A stretch of DNA of 64,000 nucleotides from Burkholderiales bacterium (lineage in GTDB: Bacteria > Pseudomonadota > Gammaproteobacteria > Burkholderiales > Nitrosomonadaceae), in the NCBI GenBank assembly GCA_015075225.1, contig JABTUQ010000008.1, positions 48,288-112,287 on the forward strand, read 5' to 3'. Both the position numbers and the translations under genes were made by a program. Shown here piece by piece: positions 49,730 to 61,681 of this stretch (within the stretch, counting starts at the first letter, position 1; each line of letters starts with the position of its first letter). The notes under the pieces are model-generated. The model saw only the letters and a list, made by a program, of their open reading frames with translations. It made no database searches and had not been told where the DNA came from.

Positions 49730-50458
49730 TCATGGTATACGAACTGCAAACCCATTGGCATAGCGCAAATCTATATAAGCAGAATTTTCATATTGATCCA
49801 GATTCCCGCCATACTGAGTACGCACTGCAACGTAGCGCTTCAGGCGCTGCTCCACTTTCTCTCTCCCCAATTTGAGCCAGGTTCCCGTATTCAGCCGGAC
49901 ATGCCAAGCATGCCGTGGAGTCAACACGATTTCAGTAGCGGTTTGCCCGGTTGGCTGCAGTAATTTATTGAAATAGCGATATTGTTGCGCAATCAATTGA
50001 CTGCTGTTATCAGGACCAGCAAACACCGGAAGGCGCATATTATCCATTATCGCGTGAAATATTTCTCCCTTTGTATTGATCAAGGCCGACTCACCCCAAT
50101 ACGCAAACGGCTTATGCTCTTCCAATAATATGTGTAATGCCGGAGGCCATTCCCGCAGAATCTTGACTGATCTGACCCATGGCAATTCCATAAAAGTATT
50201 TTCTAATTTTTTCAGATCTATCATGATGAAATTGCCATTTGCCGAGTTGCGTATGACCTGTTCAACCTGATCACGAGTGATATACGCGAGACCCGTTGTA
50301 CCCGCCGGGTTTTTATCCATGTTTTCCACCCGGATTTCCTTCAGTGAAAAGAATGGCAACGCCATAACTCTGGTTCCAACCGCGTAAATCGTAGCCAGCA
50401 AAACACCTGTCAGCAGAATATTGGCCAGAAAATTCAGGGATTGATGATCATTCCACAT
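49730..50458 (-). CDS. ftsQ: Cell division protein FtsQ
   Basis: FtsQ links early and late divisome proteins in the periplasm. The 242-residue protein has a short cytoplasmic N-terminus, one membrane helix (NILLTGVLLATIYAVGTRV), a POTRA domain (PFFSLKEIRVENMD, TRDQVEQVIRN, PWVRSVKILREWPPALHILL) and the beta domain ending YIDLRYANGFAVRIP. Length and position between ddlB and ftsA fit. Confidence 0.94.
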   Translation of the reverse strand: MWNDHQSLNFLANILLTGVLLATIYAVGTRVMALPFFSLKEIRVENMDKNPAGTTGLAYITRDQVEQVIRNSANGNFIMIDLKKLENTFMELPWVRSVKILREWPPALHILLEEHKPFAYWGESALINTKGEIFHAIMDNMRLPVFAGPDNSSQLIAQQYRYFNKLLQPTGQTATEIVLTPRHAWHVRLNTGTWLKLGREKVEQRLKRYVAVRTQYGGNLDQYENSAYIDLRYANGFAVRIP

Positions 50459-50555
50459 AGCTTTCTATTTACAGCCGCCTGATTGTTCTGATCGCACGAA
50501 ACTCTGCCGAATCATTCTCTGCCGGACCCAGAGTATCAAACATGAAAAAGCATTC

Positions 50556-51476
50556 TTACGCACGCTCACGGCTCAATTGCAGAATTTGAATGACAAGTTC
50601 ATCGAATGAAATACCCGCTGCCTTAGCTGCCATGGGTACCAGGCTATGATCGGTCATGCCCGGAGAGGTATTGGTTTCCAGGAAGAAAGGCTGCTCATTT
50701 TTATCCAGAATCAGATCTACCCTGCTCCAGCCAGCACATCCCAATATCTGATGTGCATACAGCGCCTGCTCCTGTATGCGGACTGTCAGTGGCTCAGATA
50801 ACCCACCAGGGCAGGTGTAACGTGTACTTTCGGAAAAATATTTTGCCTGATAATCATACAACCCTTCTGCCACATCAATTCGTACCAGCGGAAGGGGTAT
50901 GTCGTCCAGGATGGCTACAGTCAGCTCGATTCCCTGAATGAATTGTTCAGCCAACACCAATGGATCGTGCTGTGCAGCCACCTGATAAGCAGACTGGAAA
51001 TCCTGCTCGTTGTCCACTTTGCTCAATCCGATAGTTGAACCTTCCCTGGCCGGTTTGATGATGATAGGCAGCCCCAGTCTGTCGGCAACATCCTGAAACC
51101 GGCTGTCAGCATCAAGCATGATGTAATCAGGTGTGTTGATACCTGCAGCCTGCCAGATCATTTTTGTACGCCACTTGTCCATCGCCAGTGCGCTGGCCAG
51201 TATGCCACTGCCGGTATAGGGCATTTCCATCAGCTCCAGTGCGCCTTGCACCGAACCATCTTCTCCATAGCGACCATGCAAGGCAATGAATGCGCGATCA
51301 AAACCTTGTCTCTGCAAATTTTCCAGAGATTGCCCGGCGGGATCGAATGCGTGGGCGTTCACCCGGCTTCGCTGCAATGCAGCGAGAACAGCCTGACCAC
51401 TTCTCAGCGAGATTTCCCGCTCGGCGGATCGTCCACCCAGCAACACGGCCACTTTTCCGAGATCACGCATACTCAC
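50556..51476 (-). CDS. ddlB: D-alanine--D-alanine ligase DdlB
   Basis: DdlB makes the D-Ala-D-Ala dipeptide of peptidoglycan. The 306-residue ATP-grasp enzyme shows [58 protein letters not shown] and [20 protein letters not shown]. It starts within the end of murB (four-base overlap). The 97 bases before ftsQ may hold a local promoter, but I cannot identify one. Confidence 0.96.
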   Translation of the reverse strand: MSMRDLGKVAVLLGGRSAEREISLRSGQAVLAALQRSRVNAHAFDPAGQSLENLQRQGFDRAFIALHGRYGEDGSVQGALELMEMPYTGSGILASALAMDKWRTKMIWQAAGINTPDYIMLDADSRFQDVADRLGLPIIIKPAREGSTIGLSKVDNEQDFQSAYQVAAQHDPLVLAEQFIQGIELTVAILDDIPLPLVRIDVAEGLYDYQAKYFSESTRYTCPGGLSEPLTVRIQEQALYAHQILGCAGWSRVDLILDKNEQPFFLETNTSPGMTDHSLVPMAAKAAGISFDELVIQILQLSRERA

Positions 51477-52471
51477 TGTTCATTTCCTTCGTGCTGTCCA
51501 ATGATGCAGACTTCAGTAACCAGGCCGATCCCGGTTTTCTGAAGAACCGTATTTCGCACAGCATCAATAACCGCCTCGATTTCAGCAGCAGTGGCCTGAC
51601 CACAGTTGATGATGAAATTGGCATGTAGCGTAGAAACCATGGCATCACCAATACGAAAACCTTTCAAGTGACACTGCTCGATCAACCGGGCGGCATGATC
51701 TCCCGGTGGATTACGGAAAACCGAACCCGCATTGGGCAACCCCAAGGGCTGGGTTTTGATGCGCGCAGTGAGCAACGACTTGATTGCCTGACACGAATCT
51801 TCCATTTTGCCCGGTTGAAGCCGGAACCAACCGCCAGTAAACCAGGTGTCGGCAGCTTTCGATGAAATGGTTTTTCGCAGCGCAACATGGCGATAACCAA
51901 TTTCATAATCCTTTGGCGTGCTCTCGTGTATTGCCCCGCTACGATCAATTGTAGAAACACGCTCCACCAGATTCCATGTCTCGGAACCATAGCAACCCGC
52001 ATTCATTGCCAGTGCGCCGCCCACCGTGCCCGGAATCCCTGCCAGAAATTCCGCACCTGCCAAATTGTGCAATGCAGCAAATTTGGCCAGTTTGGCGCAG
52101 GGTATGCCGGCCCCGGCGTAAACCAGCCCTCCATTTTCATGGTGCTCGATCAGCTGCAGGTCATTCAATCTTGCATGCAGGGAAACGGCCACACCGGGTA
52201 ATCCACCATCCCGCACCAACAAATTGCTGCCCAGCCCGATCATGACCACCGGTTCATCTTTCGGCCACTGCCGTAAAAATACAGATAAATCTTCCAGATC
52301 TGCCGGCTGATAAAAATAGGCAGCATGCCCGCCGGCCCGCCAGGAAACATGCTGTTTCATGGATTCATGCTGGCGCAGCTCACCACGCAGCAAATTTGTG
52401 TCAATGCCACCTATGCAGGATGGTGAGCCTGTTGGATGCATATGGATCGGCAGTTGAATTCCTGTTTGCAT
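51473..52471 (-). CDS. murB: UDP-N-acetylenolpyruvoylglucosamine reductase MurB
   Basis: MurB reduces the enolpyruvyl group to make UDP-MurNAc. The 332-residue flavoprotein has [55 protein letters not shown] and [18 protein letters not shown] with the catalytic Ser region. The N-terminal ~25 residues before LRGELRQHE are unusually His/Pro-rich, and a later start is possible. It follows murC by 10 bases. Confidence 0.95.
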   Translation of the reverse strand: MQTGIQLPIHMHPTGSPSCIGGIDTNLLRGELRQHESMKQHVSWRAGGHAAYFYQPADLEDLSVFLRQWPKDEPVVMIGLGSNLLVRDGGLPGVAVSLHARLNDLQLIEHHENGGLVYAGAGIPCAKLAKFAALHNLAGAEFLAGIPGTVGGALAMNAGCYGSETWNLVERVSTIDRSGAIHESTPKDYEIGYRHVALRKTISSKAADTWFTGGWFRLQPGKMEDSCQAIKSLLTARIKTQPLGLPNAGSVFRNPPGDHAARLIEQCHLKGFRIGDAMVSTLHANFIINCGQATAAEIEAVIDAVRNTVLQKTGIGLVTEVCIIGQHEGNEQ

Positions 52472-52481
52472 GTTTTCCTGA

Positions 52482-53903
52482 TCAACCCGTTACCAGAGTC
52501 AGCCTGGTTGCTGGCTCTGCCAGATCAGGCGCGACCTTCCCGATGGATCCGGCCCCCATGACCAGCACAACATCGCCATCCTGCACGATGGCATGAATAA
52601 CGGATTTCAACGCATCAATCTGTTCAATATAAATAGGCTCTACCTTTCCCTGCACCCTGATAGCTCGCGCCAGGGATTTGCTGTCTGCGGCAATAACGGG
52701 GTCCTCGCCAGCAGGATAAACCTCGGCCAGCAACAGTACATCGGCACCGGATAACACCCGGACAAAATCTTCAAACAAATCCCGGGTGCGACTGTAACGA
52801 TGCGGCTGAAAAGCCAGAACCAGGCGCCGCCCGGGAAAAGCATTGCGTGTGGCCGCAAGGGTGGCAGCTATCTCTGCTGGGTGATGGCCATAATCATCGA
52901 TGAGTGCAAAAGATCCACGATCCGGCAAGGGAATTTCCCCATACTGCTGAAACCGCCGATCCACGCCTCCAAATGCAGCCAAAGCGCTAATCATTGCCTC
53001 ATCCGCCACACCCAGCTCATTGCCGATTGCAATGGCAGCCAGTGCATTCAGTACATTATGTCTACCCGGGAGATTGAGTGTGATGGCAAGCGTTCGTGAT
53101 GCGCCGTTGACGCCAATATGCGCAAGGAAATGCATTTTTGACTGGTCATGCCTGATGTCGGTAGCGCGAATCCGGGCATCTTCCGATGTAATTCCGTAGG
53201 TGGTCACTGGCCGAGTAATCATGGGAATAATGCTGCGCACATGGGGGTCATCCGCGCAAAGCACTGCCATTCCATAAAAAGGTAGATGCTCAATGAATTC
53301 GACAAAGGTTTGCTTGAGTCGATTGAAATCGTGCTCGTAAGTGCTCATGTGATCCGCATCGATGTTGGTTACTACTGTCATGACCGGCTGCAGATAAAGG
53401 AACGAAGCATCGGATTCGTCGGCTTCAACCACAATGAATTCGCCCTTGCCCAGCCTGGCGTGACTATCAATGGTTTTCAGTCTGCCGCCTATGACAAATG
53501 TCGGATCCAGTCCTGCTTCTGCCAGAATGCTGGCAACCAGGCTCGTGGTGGTGGTTTTGCCATGAGTACCGGCAATAGCAATACCCTGCCGCAGGCGCAG
53601 CAGCTCTGCCAGCATCATGGCGCGAGGCACGATCGGTATACGATGTTCACGCGCTGCAATCACCTCCGGATTATCCGTGTGTATCGCGGTCGAAGTCACA
53701 ACAACATCGGCAGACTGGATATTCTCTGCCGCATGGATGTGATGAACGGTTGCGCCCAGGCACTGCAAGCGTCTCGTGGTGGAATTGCGATTCATATCCG
53801 AGCCACTGATCCGGAAACCCTGGTTGATCAGCACTTCGGCAATACCACTCATGCCGGATCCGCCGATTCCTACAAAATGAATATGCTTGATTTTGTGTTT
53901 CAT
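52482..53903 (-). CDS. murC: UDP-N-acetylmuramate--L-alanine ligase MurC
   Basis: MurC adds L-Ala to UDP-MurNAc. The 473-residue protein begins [20 protein letters not shown], has the ATP loop [48 protein letters not shown] and [16 protein letters not shown]. All catalytic motifs of the Mur ligase family are present. It overlaps the murG stop by four bases. Confidence 0.97.
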   Translation of the reverse strand: MKHKIKHIHFVGIGGSGMSGIAEVLINQGFRISGSDMNRNSTTRRLQCLGATVHHIHAAENIQSADVVVTSTAIHTDNPEVIAAREHRIPIVPRAMMLAELLRLRQGIAIAGTHGKTTTTSLVASILAEAGLDPTFVIGGRLKTIDSHARLGKGEFIVVEADESDASFLYLQPVMTVVTNIDADHMSTYEHDFNRLKQTFVEFIEHLPFYGMAVLCADDPHVRSIIPMITRPVTTYGITSEDARIRATDIRHDQSKMHFLAHIGVNGASRTLAITLNLPGRHNVLNALAAIAIGNELGVADEAMISALAAFGGVDRRFQQYGEIPLPDRGSFALIDDYGHHPAEIAATLAATRNAFPGRRLVLAFQPHRYSRTRDLFEDFVRVLSGADVLLLAEVYPAGEDPVIAADSKSLARAIRVQGKVEPIYIEQIDALKSVIHAIVQDGDVVLVMGAGSIGKVAPDLAEPATRLTLVTG

Positions 53904-54982
53904 GGATTTGCCTCCAGTAATCGCTGACAGGTTCCGGCCACAGCCAGTGCCGCATCAGGCATGGCCAGTGCGCGTGCATGGCTTGCCATCGTCTGTAATT
54001 GTGCGCGTGAACAAGCCATCAGCCATTGCGCGAGTGATGCTGCCGTCAGCTCAGATTGCGGCCATAACACCGCTGCCTGTTGGTCACTCAGGAAACGTGC
54101 ATTGGCAGTTTGATGATCATCCACCGCGTAAGGATAAGGCACCAGAATACTGGCGACCCCGGCTGCGGCCAGTTCGGAAACAGTCAAGGCACCGGCACGG
54201 CAAATAACCAGATCGCAGTTCTGGTAATGCGTGGCCATATCCTCAATGAAGGCCACCAGATTGCCCGTAACGCCATGATCCGCATAAGCCTGCTGCAACG
54301 CTGCCAGATGCGCCTTGCCAGATTGATGCGTAACCATTGGTCGCTGATTTTCCGGAATCATGCTCAAGGCATGTGGCAATACGGCATTCAAAGCTTGTGC
54401 GCCCAGACTGCCGCCCACCACCAGAATATTCAGATTTCCCGTCCGGTTGGCGTAGCGGGTTTCTGGTGACGGAAGCCGAGCAATCTCTGCCCTGACTGGA
54501 TTACCGGTAACCTGGATTGTATTTTCCGAGCCTGTAATCGTGCCCGGGAATGCCAGCAAAACACGATCAGCGATTTTGGCCAGTATTTTATTGGTCAGGC
54601 CAGCAATCCTGTTCTGTTCATGAATCAGCAACGGCTTACCAAGCAGAGCAGCCATGATGCCCCCGGGAAGTGCCGGGTACCCCCCCATGCCCAGTACAAC
54701 TCGTGGTTTCTGGCATCGTAATATCCGAAAGCTTTGCCAGCAAGCCCTGGCCAATCTCCACGGAAGAAACAGATAGCTGCTGAACTTTTTGCCACGCAAC
54801 CCGGAAAAGTTGATCAGCTCAATGGAAAAACCATGCTGCGGGACCAACGTGGCCTCCATGCCATTGCGTGTTCCCAGCCAGATCACCCGCCAGCCATGTT
54901 CCTGCATGCAACGGGCGACAGCCAGCCCTGGAAATACATGCCCACCGGTACCCCCTGCCATGATCATGATCGTACCGGACAA
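53900..54982 (-). CDS. murG: UDP-GlcNAc:lipid-I GlcNAc transferase MurG
   Basis: MurG makes lipid II at the inner face of the cytoplasmic membrane. The 360-residue GT28 enzyme has [67 protein letters not shown] and [19 protein letters not shown]. Complete length. It is 43 bases downstream of ftsW. Confidence 0.97.
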   Translation of the reverse strand: MSGTIMIMAGGTGGHVFPGLAVARCMQEHGWRVIWLGTRNGMEATLVPQHGFSIELINFSGLRGKKFSSYLFLPWRLARACWQSFRILRCQKPRVVLGMGGYPALPGGIMAALLGKPLLIHEQNRIAGLTNKILAKIADRVLLAFPGTITGSENTIQVTGNPVRAEIARLPSPETRYANRTGNLNILVVGGSLGAQALNAVLPHALSMIPENQRPMVTHQSGKAHLAALQQAYADHGVTGNLVAFIEDMATHYQNCDLVICRAGALTVSELAAAGVASILVPYPYAVDDHQTANARFLSDQQAAVLWPQSELTAASLAQWLMACSRAQLQTMASHARALAMPDAALAVAGTCQRLLEANP

Positions 54983-55025
54983 GATACAAACTCCGTGTGC
55001 AATGCAGGCCGTTGATCAAATCTGT

Positions 55026-56201
55026 TCATACGTGTACCCCTCTGCGTTTTAGCCGGTTTTCCCAGTCAATCCGCAGCAATATGGCAATGGCAATGCAATT
55101 GATGACAATACTGCTACCACCATAACTCATGAACGGCAGCGTCAGCCCCTTGGTAGGAAGCAATCCCATGTTGACACCCATGTTGATAAACGCCTGCAAA
55201 CCCAGCCAGACACCAATACCCTGTGCAACCAGCGAACCGAACTGATTTCCCAGCTTGGCCGCCATGCGACCAACCTTGAAAATACGCACCAGCAACAGGA
55301 AAAAGAGTGAAATCACAGCAACCACCCCAGCAAAACCCAACTCCTCGGCGAGTACCGCAAACATAAAATCCGTATGGGCTTCAGGCAGGTAATTCAGTTT
55401 TTCCACACTGTTTCCCAATCCCACCCCCCACCATTCGCCCAGGCCAAATGCAATCAACGCATGCGTGAGTTGATAACCCTTGTTGAAGGGGTCATTCCAC
55501 GGATCAAAAATCGCGTTGATCCGATCCATGCGGTAAGGTTCGATAATGATCAGCAGAGCGATCAATACCGGTACCAGACATACCAATCCAAGAAACATCT
55601 TCCAGTTCATCCCGTTCATGAACATCACGGACAGCACAATGGCCGCAATTACAACTGTGGCTCCCAGATCCGGTTCCATCAGCAACAACAGTGAAACAAC
55701 GGTCAACAATGCCAAAATGGGCAGAAAACCCTTGAAAAAATGATCCTTGAAAGCAGCTTTGCGCACGACATAGTCAGCTGTAAAAATCAGAATAAACAGC
55801 TTCATCAATTCGGAAGGCTGAAAGTTGAATATGACCAGAGAAAGCCAGCGCCGACTACCATTGATCTCATGGCTGATTCCGGGTACCAGCACCACAACCA
55901 ACAACAGAATGCCAAACCCGAGCAAATAGTGAGAGTACGTCTGCCACCAGCGCAGTGGAATCCGGAAACAGGCATTACCAACTGCAATCCCAGCCAAAAT
56001 ATACAAAACCTGACGAACAAGAAAATAATGGCTGTTACCCTCGCCAAACTTTGATTCTGCAATCGCAATCGAGGCGGAATACACCATCACCAATCCCAAT
56101 CCCAACAGAAGCAGCACAGCGACAACCAAAAGCAGATCCAGACCTGGCTGAATAGGCTGGTTATGCGAAGCAGTCGGGGCGACAGAGGCTGTTGTATTCA
56201 T
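55026..56201 (-). CDS. ftsW: Lipid II polymerase / division protein FtsW
   Basis: FtsW is the SEDS-family glycosyltransferase that polymerises lipid II at the septum with FtsI. The 391-residue protein has about ten membrane helices and the motifs GIGHEINGSRRWL-like (PGISHEINGSRRWLSLVIF), FQPSELMKLFILIF, MEPDLGATVVIAA, LPEAHTDFMFAVLAEELGF and LPFMSYGGSSIVINCIAIA. It follows murD by 7 bases. Confidence 0.96.
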   Translation of the reverse strand: MNTTASVAPTASHNQPIQPGLDLLLVVAVLLLLGLGLVMVYSASIAIAESKFGEGNSHYFLVRQVLYILAGIAVGNACFRIPLRWWQTYSHYLLGFGILLLVVVLVPGISHEINGSRRWLSLVIFNFQPSELMKLFILIFTADYVVRKAAFKDHFFKGFLPILALLTVVSLLLLMEPDLGATVVIAAIVLSVMFMNGMNWKMFLGLVCLVPVLIALLIIIEPYRMDRINAIFDPWNDPFNKGYQLTHALIAFGLGEWWGVGLGNSVEKLNYLPEAHTDFMFAVLAEELGFAGVVAVISLFFLLLVRIFKVGRMAAKLGNQFGSLVAQGIGVWLGLQAFINMGVNMGLLPTKGLTLPFMSYGGSSIVINCIAIAILLRIDWENRLKRRGVHV

Positions 56202-56208
56202 AATGGAT

Positions 56209-57624
56209 TTAATGGCATGTCTGGGCAGTCAAAACCAGTTTGCGTTCAATCTGGCGAACGGCCGCCGTAAAAACCTCGGCCCGGTGAATATAGTTGTTAA
56301 ACATATCCAGACTGGCACAGGCAGGAGAAAGCAGAACCGCGTCCCCATGTTCCGCCAGCAGAAAACTCACTTTTACCGCCTCGTCCATTGTCTGAACCCG
56401 GTGCACAGGCACATGACTCGGCTGGATTGCTTGCTCCACCTTGTCTGCATCCCTCCCCAGCAGCACCACACTACGCACATGCTGGCGAACAAGTTGTTCC
56501 AGGGGAGAAAAATCCTGCCCCTTGCCGTCACCACCTGCGATCAGAATCACATTTTTGCGAAAACCACTCAGTGCTGCTACGGCAGAACCTACATTGGTAC
56601 TTTTTGAATCATCGTAAAAGGTGATGCCACTGAACTCGGCTACCTTCTGCATGCGATGCGGCAAACCTCTGAAATTGCGTAAAACATGCAACAATGGCTC
56701 GAAAGGCAGATCTACTGCCCGGCACAACGCCAGTGCAGCCAATGCATTAGCCGCATTATGCAATCCCATGACAGCAAGTTCACTGATTTTCATCAACGAT
56801 GTACTACCTTGCGACAACCATAAATCCGATCCGTCGGGTAACAGACCAAATTCTTCTTCAAATGATGGAGTGGATAATCCAAAAGTAACCTGTTTACTAT
56901 TTTTATCGGCCATGGCACATACCCTGGCATCATCCCGGTTGAGTACCTGTACACAGTGGTTGCTGAACTGGTGAGGAAATATCCGTGCTTTTGCCGCAGC
57001 ATATTCCTCAATGCTGCTGTAGCGATCCATGTGATACTCGCTCAGATTCAATACGGTTGCTGCATCAGGACGCAGACTACTGGTGGTTTCCAGCTGAAAA
57101 CTGGAGAGTTCCAGCACCCATAAATGCGGCCATTTACCCGCATCCATCCGTTGCATGAGCGCATCCAGTGCTGCCGGACCGATATTACCTGCCACCTCCA
57201 CATCCCATCCGGCATTTCTGGCCATTTCACCAACCATGGTCGTAACCGTGGTTTTGCCGTTGGAGCCGGTGATTGCCAGAATTTTTGTACCAGGCGGTGC
57301 GTATTGATCCAGCGCAACAGCAAACAGCTCGATATCCCCGATGACGGGGATACCCTGCTGCAATGCTGCCTGTACCAGTGGTTCCGCGACTGCCACTCCC
57401 GGACTGATGGCAATGACATCAATTCCCTGGAATAACTCTGCCTTCAATGGGCCACAAAATAGAGCTTCACTTGGCACGATCCGGTTTATCAATTCAAGAT
57501 CGGGCGGATTAGTGCGTGTATCTGCGACAGTCAGCTGCGCTCCGGTACGTGAAAGCCACTTGGCCATGGAAACCCCGGTTTTTCCCATGCCCAGAACCAG
57601 TATTTTTTTGCCGGCGTAGTTCAT
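56209..57624 (-). CDS. murD: UDP-MurNAc-L-alanine--D-glutamate ligase MurD
   Basis: MurD adds D-Glu to the peptidoglycan precursor. The 471-residue protein shows [32 protein letters not shown], the P-loop [49 protein letters not shown] and [20 protein letters not shown], which are the MurD signatures. It overlaps mraY by four bases. Confidence 0.97.
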   Translation of the reverse strand: MNYAGKKILVLGMGKTGVSMAKWLSRTGAQLTVADTRTNPPDLELINRIVPSEALFCGPLKAELFQGIDVIAISPGVAVAEPLVQAALQQGIPVIGDIELFAVALDQYAPPGTKILAITGSNGKTTVTTMVGEMARNAGWDVEVAGNIGPAALDALMQRMDAGKWPHLWVLELSSFQLETTSSLRPDAATVLNLSEYHMDRYSSIEEYAAAKARIFPHQFSNHCVQVLNRDDARVCAMADKNSKQVTFGLSTPSFEEEFGLLPDGSDLWLSQGSTSLMKISELAVMGLHNAANALAALALCRAVDLPFEPLLHVLRNFRGLPHRMQKVAEFSGITFYDDSKSTNVGSAVAALSGFRKNVILIAGGDGKGQDFSPLEQLVRQHVRSVVLLGRDADKVEQAIQPSHVPVHRVQTMDEAVKVSFLLAEHGDAVLLSPACASLDMFNNYIHRAEVFTAAVRQIERKLVLTAQTCH

Positions 57625-58706
57625 CGCAGTTTCAGTGTCGATAAGCCGATCAATACCAGAATGATGGTAATAATCCAGAATCTCACCACCACCTGATTTT
57701 CCTTCCAGCCTTTGAGCTCGTAATGGTGATGGAGCGGAGCCATGCGAAAAACACGCTGCCTGAACAGCTTGAAGGAAGTAACCTGGAGCATGACAGACAA
57801 AGCCTCCATGACGAACACGCCCCCCATGATGACCAGCACGATTTCCTGCCGGACAATCACGGTGATCACTCCCAGTGCGGCACCCAGTGCCAGAGCACCG
57901 ACATCACCCATGAACACTTCGGCCGGATAGGCGTTGAACCACAAAAAAGCCAGACCGGCTCCCGCCAGTGCACCGCAGAACACAGCCAGTTCACCTGCGT
58001 TGGGAATATGGGGAATACCGAGATACTTGGCAAACACGGCATGACCAGCGACATAGGCAAAGATAGCGAGCGCGCCACTGATCATGACAGTGGGCATGAT
58101 GGCCAGCCCATCCAACCCGTCGGTCAGGTTGACGGCATTGCTGGTACCTACGATGACCAGATAGGTCAACATAACAAACAGGGGAGCACCCAGCGGAATC
58201 ACGATTTCCTTGAAAAACGGCACGATCATCTCGGTATGCTGGGGAAGATCGGCGGTCATGGCAAGATATACCGCAACTAGCAACGCAATGACGGATTGCC
58301 AGAAAAACTTGGATGCAGCCGAGAGTCCCTTCGAATTACGCTGGATGACCTTGCGATAATCGTCCACCCAGCCGATAACGCCGAATCCCAGGGTGGTCAG
58401 TGATACGATCCAAATGTAGCGGTTGCTCAAATCCGCCCACAGCAGTGTGGTGACGATCACCGCCATCAGGATCAGCGCGCCGCCCATCGTTGGGGTTCCC
58501 GCCTTGACAAGATGAGTCTGGGGGCCGTCATTGCGCACAGACTGGCCCACCTTGCGCGCGGTCAGGCTGCGTATCATGGCTGGACCGATCAGGAATGAGA
58601 TACTCAACGCGGTTAATGCCGCCAGCACGGTGCGCAACGTAATGTAGCTGAATACATTGAATGCGCGGATGTCTTCCGCCAACCACTGAAAAAATGCCAA
58701 TAACAT
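57621..58706 (-). CDS. mraY: Phospho-MurNAc-pentapeptide transferase MraY
   Basis: MraY transfers the precursor to undecaprenyl phosphate, making lipid I. ATG 58706 ([20 protein letters not shown]) matches the family start and is preferred over 58742. The 361-residue protein has about ten membrane helices, [13 protein letters not shown], the Asp pair in [35 protein letters not shown] and [20 protein letters not shown]. Complete. Confidence 0.96.
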   Translation of the reverse strand: MLLAFFQWLAEDIRAFNVFSYITLRTVLAALTALSISFLIGPAMIRSLTARKVGQSVRNDGPQTHLVKAGTPTMGGALILMAVIVTTLLWADLSNRYIWIVSLTTLGFGVIGWVDDYRKVIQRNSKGLSAASKFFWQSVIALLVAVYLAMTADLPQHTEMIVPFFKEIVIPLGAPLFVMLTYLVIVGTSNAVNLTDGLDGLAIMPTVMISGALAIFAYVAGHAVFAKYLGIPHIPNAGELAVFCGALAGAGLAFLWFNAYPAEVFMGDVGALALGAALGVITVIVRQEIVLVIMGGVFVMEALSVMLQVTSFKLFRQRVFRMAPLHHHYELKGWKENQVVVRFWIITIILVLIGLSTLKLR

Positions 58707-58766
58707 ACTATGTTTCCCGTTGCGATATCTGCCCGCTGACAAGAAAAACTGTTTTCATCAGACTAT

Positions 58767-60119
58767 TCATGCTTGCAATTGCTCCACTACCCGTTCCATT
58801 CGCATAAAACGCGATCCCTTGACCAAGATGGAAGCATGCTCATCCAGACAATTTTTTGCCTTTTCCAGCAGGCTATCCAGGCTGGAAAAATGCTCGGCTC
58901 CGCGCCCAAACCCCGCTACAGCCTGCCTGCTTGATTCTCCCAGCGCCAGCAATATGTCAATCCCTGACGATGCCGCCTGCTGGCCAATTGTGTAATGGAA
59001 TGCTGCACCATCCGGGCCGAGTTCGCCCATATCACCCATGATCAGAATTTTCTTGCCCGGCATTTCCGCCAGAACATTCAGCGCAGCCTGCATGGAATCC
59101 GGATTGGCGTTATAGGTGTCGTCAATCAGAATCGATTGGTGTAATCCGGTTTTTTTCTGCAAACGCCCGGGCACGCCCTTGAAACTGCACAAACCCTCAG
59201 CGATCGAATTGATGCCAATGCCAGCAGCTGTAGCAGCCGCTGCGGCTGCCAGCGCGTTGTAAACATTGTGGCGACCCGGCACCTGCAATGCTATTTCGAT
59301 CTTGCCATCAGGCAATTGCAGCAGCCATTGATCACCTGATGGATCTACCAGCCGGGCACTAATCGCTGCAGTGGTTTCCAGTCCGAAATCCACGACCTGC
59401 CTGTTTCCGGCAAATTGCCGCCAAAGCGGCGCATGAGAATCGTCGGCGTTGATGACTGCAACTCCTTTTGCTTCCAGCCCCTCGAAAATTTCTCCCTTGG
59501 CGCGAGCAATGGCTTCAGTTGTAACCAAATGCTCAATATGCGCAGTTCCTGCATTGGTAATCACGGCAATGGTGGGTGCAGCCAGATGGCTCAAATAGGC
59601 AATCTCTCCGGCGTGATTCATCCCCATTTCGATTACTGCCGCAACATGACGGGCATCCAGTTGCAACAACATCTGCGGCACACCAATGTCGTTATTCAGA
59701 TTGCCGGTTGTCGCAAGCACACTTTCCTGACCGAAAACATGCCTGAAAATGGCGGCAATCATTTCCTTGACAGTAGTTTTGCCATTGCTGCCGGTCACTG
59801 CAATCAATGGAAGTGCAAAGCGACGACGCCAATAGGCCGCCAGTTGCCCCAGACCCAGCCGGGTATCACCAACCCTGATCCAGCCAAAACCGGATTTTGC
59901 TGGAATGATGGCCGCATCTGCCGAAACCATGGCAGCAACGGCACCTCGCTCAATGGCAGCAGAAATAAACCGATGGCCATCAAATTGTTCGCCAGATAAC
60001 GCAATGAAAAGATCGCCTTGCTTCAGGGTACGGCTGTCCGTGCTGACTCCGGTGAATACAGGATTACCACCAGACCAGTCGGCGCGTAGCGCCAGTGCAG
60101 CTTCCTGTATGCTCATCAT
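58767..60119 (-). CDS. murF: UDP-MurNAc-tripeptide--D-Ala-D-Ala ligase MurF
   Basis: MurF completes the pentapeptide. The 450-residue protein has [73 protein letters not shown] and DDTYNANPDSMQAALNVLAE, all typical of MurF. It overlaps the murE stop by four bases; mraY starts 60 bases further on. Confidence 0.96.
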   Translation of the reverse strand: MMSIQEAALALRADWSGGNPVFTGVSTDSRTLKQGDLFIALSGEQFDGHRFISAAIERGAVAAMVSADAAIIPAKSGFGWIRVGDTRLGLGQLAAYWRRRFALPLIAVTGSNGKTTVKEMIAAIFRHVFGQESVLATTGNLNNDIGVPQMLLQLDARHVAAVIEMGMNHAGEIAYLSHLAAPTIAVITNAGTAHIEHLVTTEAIARAKGEIFEGLEAKGVAVINADDSHAPLWRQFAGNRQVVDFGLETTAAISARLVDPSGDQWLLQLPDGKIEIALQVPGRHNVYNALAAAAAATAAGIGINSIAEGLCSFKGVPGRLQKKTGLHQSILIDDTYNANPDSMQAALNVLAEMPGKKILIMGDMGELGPDGAAFHYTIGQQAASSGIDILLALGESSRQAVAGFGRGAEHFSSLDSLLEKAKNCLDEHASILVKGSRFMRMERVVEQLQA

Positions 60120-61681
60120 CCCTGCACCTGCAATTCCAGCCCCAGCCAGATCATGCCAATACCAGCCCTTACAATCTCGCGATCATCAAACGGATATTTT
60201 TTCCCCTGTATTTCCTGATAGTTTTCTGCCCCTTTGCCGGCGATAAGTACGATATCCCCCTTGCGCGCACCATGAATAGCCCGATAAATAGCTGCCGTGC
60301 GATCCACTTCGACCGAACAGTGGTTGCCACTGGCACCCTGCATGATTTCGCTGATGATATCTTCCGGATTTTCATTACGCGGATTGTCACTGGTAACAAT
60401 GACTTCATCAGCCAGGCGAGCGGCAATTTCTCCGATCAGCGGGCGCTTGCCGCGATCCCTATCACCGCCACAGCCGATCACACAAACCAGTTTTTCCTGA
60501 TTTTTGCGCATTCTTTTTTTGATGCGCGTTCCGGCCAGTGTTTCACGCAAACCGGTCAACACCTCATTCAAGGCATCAGGGGTATGTGCGTAATCGACGA
60601 TAACAACGGGCTGATCGCTCCCTCCCAGCTTCTCCATTCGGCCAGGAATCGGCTGAACCTTCTGTAACGCCGTAACTGCATCATCAAAATCGATATTGCT
60701 GGCAAGCAACGTGGAAAGCACGGCCAGCAGGTTGCAGGCATTGTAGTGGCCAGTCACATTGCATTGCAGACTGGCTTTCTGCTTGCCAAATTCGATATCA
60801 AACCCAATGTGCTGAGTAGTACACCGCAGATTGCTTCCGTAGAGTATTTTCAGATTGTCTGCTGTGCGGGCTGTCTGGTGTGGCTGTTTGAAACCGTAGC
60901 CAATCATTGACAAATCCTTGCCAGCGAGCTGTTGTGACAATTCCACGCCCAGAACTTCATCCAGATTCAGAACGGCATGTTGCAAGCCTTCCCAGAAAAA
61001 CAGCCTGGCCTTGGCAGCAGCATAGGCATCCATGCTCTCGTGATAATCCAGATGGTCGCGCGTCAGATTGGTCAGCACGGCGACTGCAAATTTTGATCCG
61101 GTCAGCCTGTCTTGGGAAAGACCATGTGAAGAAGCTTCCATGACCAGTGAAGAAGCACCTTGCTGCAGATATTCGGCCATCAGTTGCTGCAGGCGGACAG
61201 CATCGGGGGTGGTATGCCCGGAAGGGTGCAATGCACCTGGAAAACCATGCCCCAGCGTGCCGATGACAGCAGTTTTTTTTCCCAACGCGGCCATGGCCTG
61301 GGCAAACCAGTGACTGCATGTAGTTTTACCGTTGGTACCTGTAATTCCCACCAGCCATAAATGACTGGAGGGGTGATCGTATACCTCACTGGCAATTTTT
61401 CCCGCCTCTTGGCGTAAGCCAGTTATCCCGAGATTAGGAATGTTCCACTCTGATTTCCAGGAAAATCCCTTTTTTTCCCAGATAACTGCATTGACGCCCG
61501 AAGCAATCGCTTTCGGAATATCGTTGCGTGCATCGTACTGTTCTCCGACAGACGCCAGAAAAGTATCTCCAGGCTTGAGTTGTCGGCTGTCCGCCACCAA
61601 TTGCTTTACTTTGACGCCAAGCTGATTCAACCAGACAGCCGCAGCTTCCTCACCCAATCTTGAATTAGACGGGACACTCAT
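60116..61681 (-). CDS. murE: UDP-MurNAc-dipeptide--meso-DAP ligase MurE
   Basis: MurE adds the third peptide residue. The 521-residue protein has VADSRQLKPGDTFLASVG, the P-loop VGITGTNGKTTCSHWFAQAM, MEASSHGLSQDRL, and VTSDNPRNENPEDIISEI, whose DNPRNENP motif marks specificity for meso-diaminopimelate rather than Lys. Complete, with a four-base overlap with ftsI. Confidence 0.97.
   Translation of the reverse strand: MSVPSNSRLGEEAAAVWLNQLGVKVKQLVADSRQLKPGDTFLASVGEQYDARNDIPKAIASGVNAVIWEKKGFSWKSEWNIPNLGITGLRQEAGKIASEVYDHPSSHLWLVGITGTNGKTTCSHWFAQAMAALGKKTAVIGTLGHGFPGALHPSGHTTPDAVRLQQLMAEYLQQGASSLVMEASSHGLSQDRLTGSKFAVAVLTNLTRDHLDYHESMDAYAAAKARLFFWEGLQHAVLNLDEVLGVELSQQLAGKDLSMIGYGFKQPHQTARTADNLKILYGSNLRCTTQHIGFDIEFGKQKASLQCNVTGHYNACNLLAVLSTLLASNIDFDDAVTALQKVQPIPGRMEKLGGSDQPVVIVDYAHTPDALNEVLTGLRETLAGTRIKKRMRKNQEKLVCVIGCGGDRDRGKRPLIGEIAARLADEVIVTSDNPRNENPEDIISEIMQGASGNHCSVEVDRTAAIYRAIHGARKGDIVLIAGKGAENYQEIQGKKYPFDDREIVRAGIGMIWLGLELQVQG

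Noticed and set aside
53286-53927. 213-codon open frame on the plus strand
   Set aside because: Antisense to murC, which has all its catalytic motifs.
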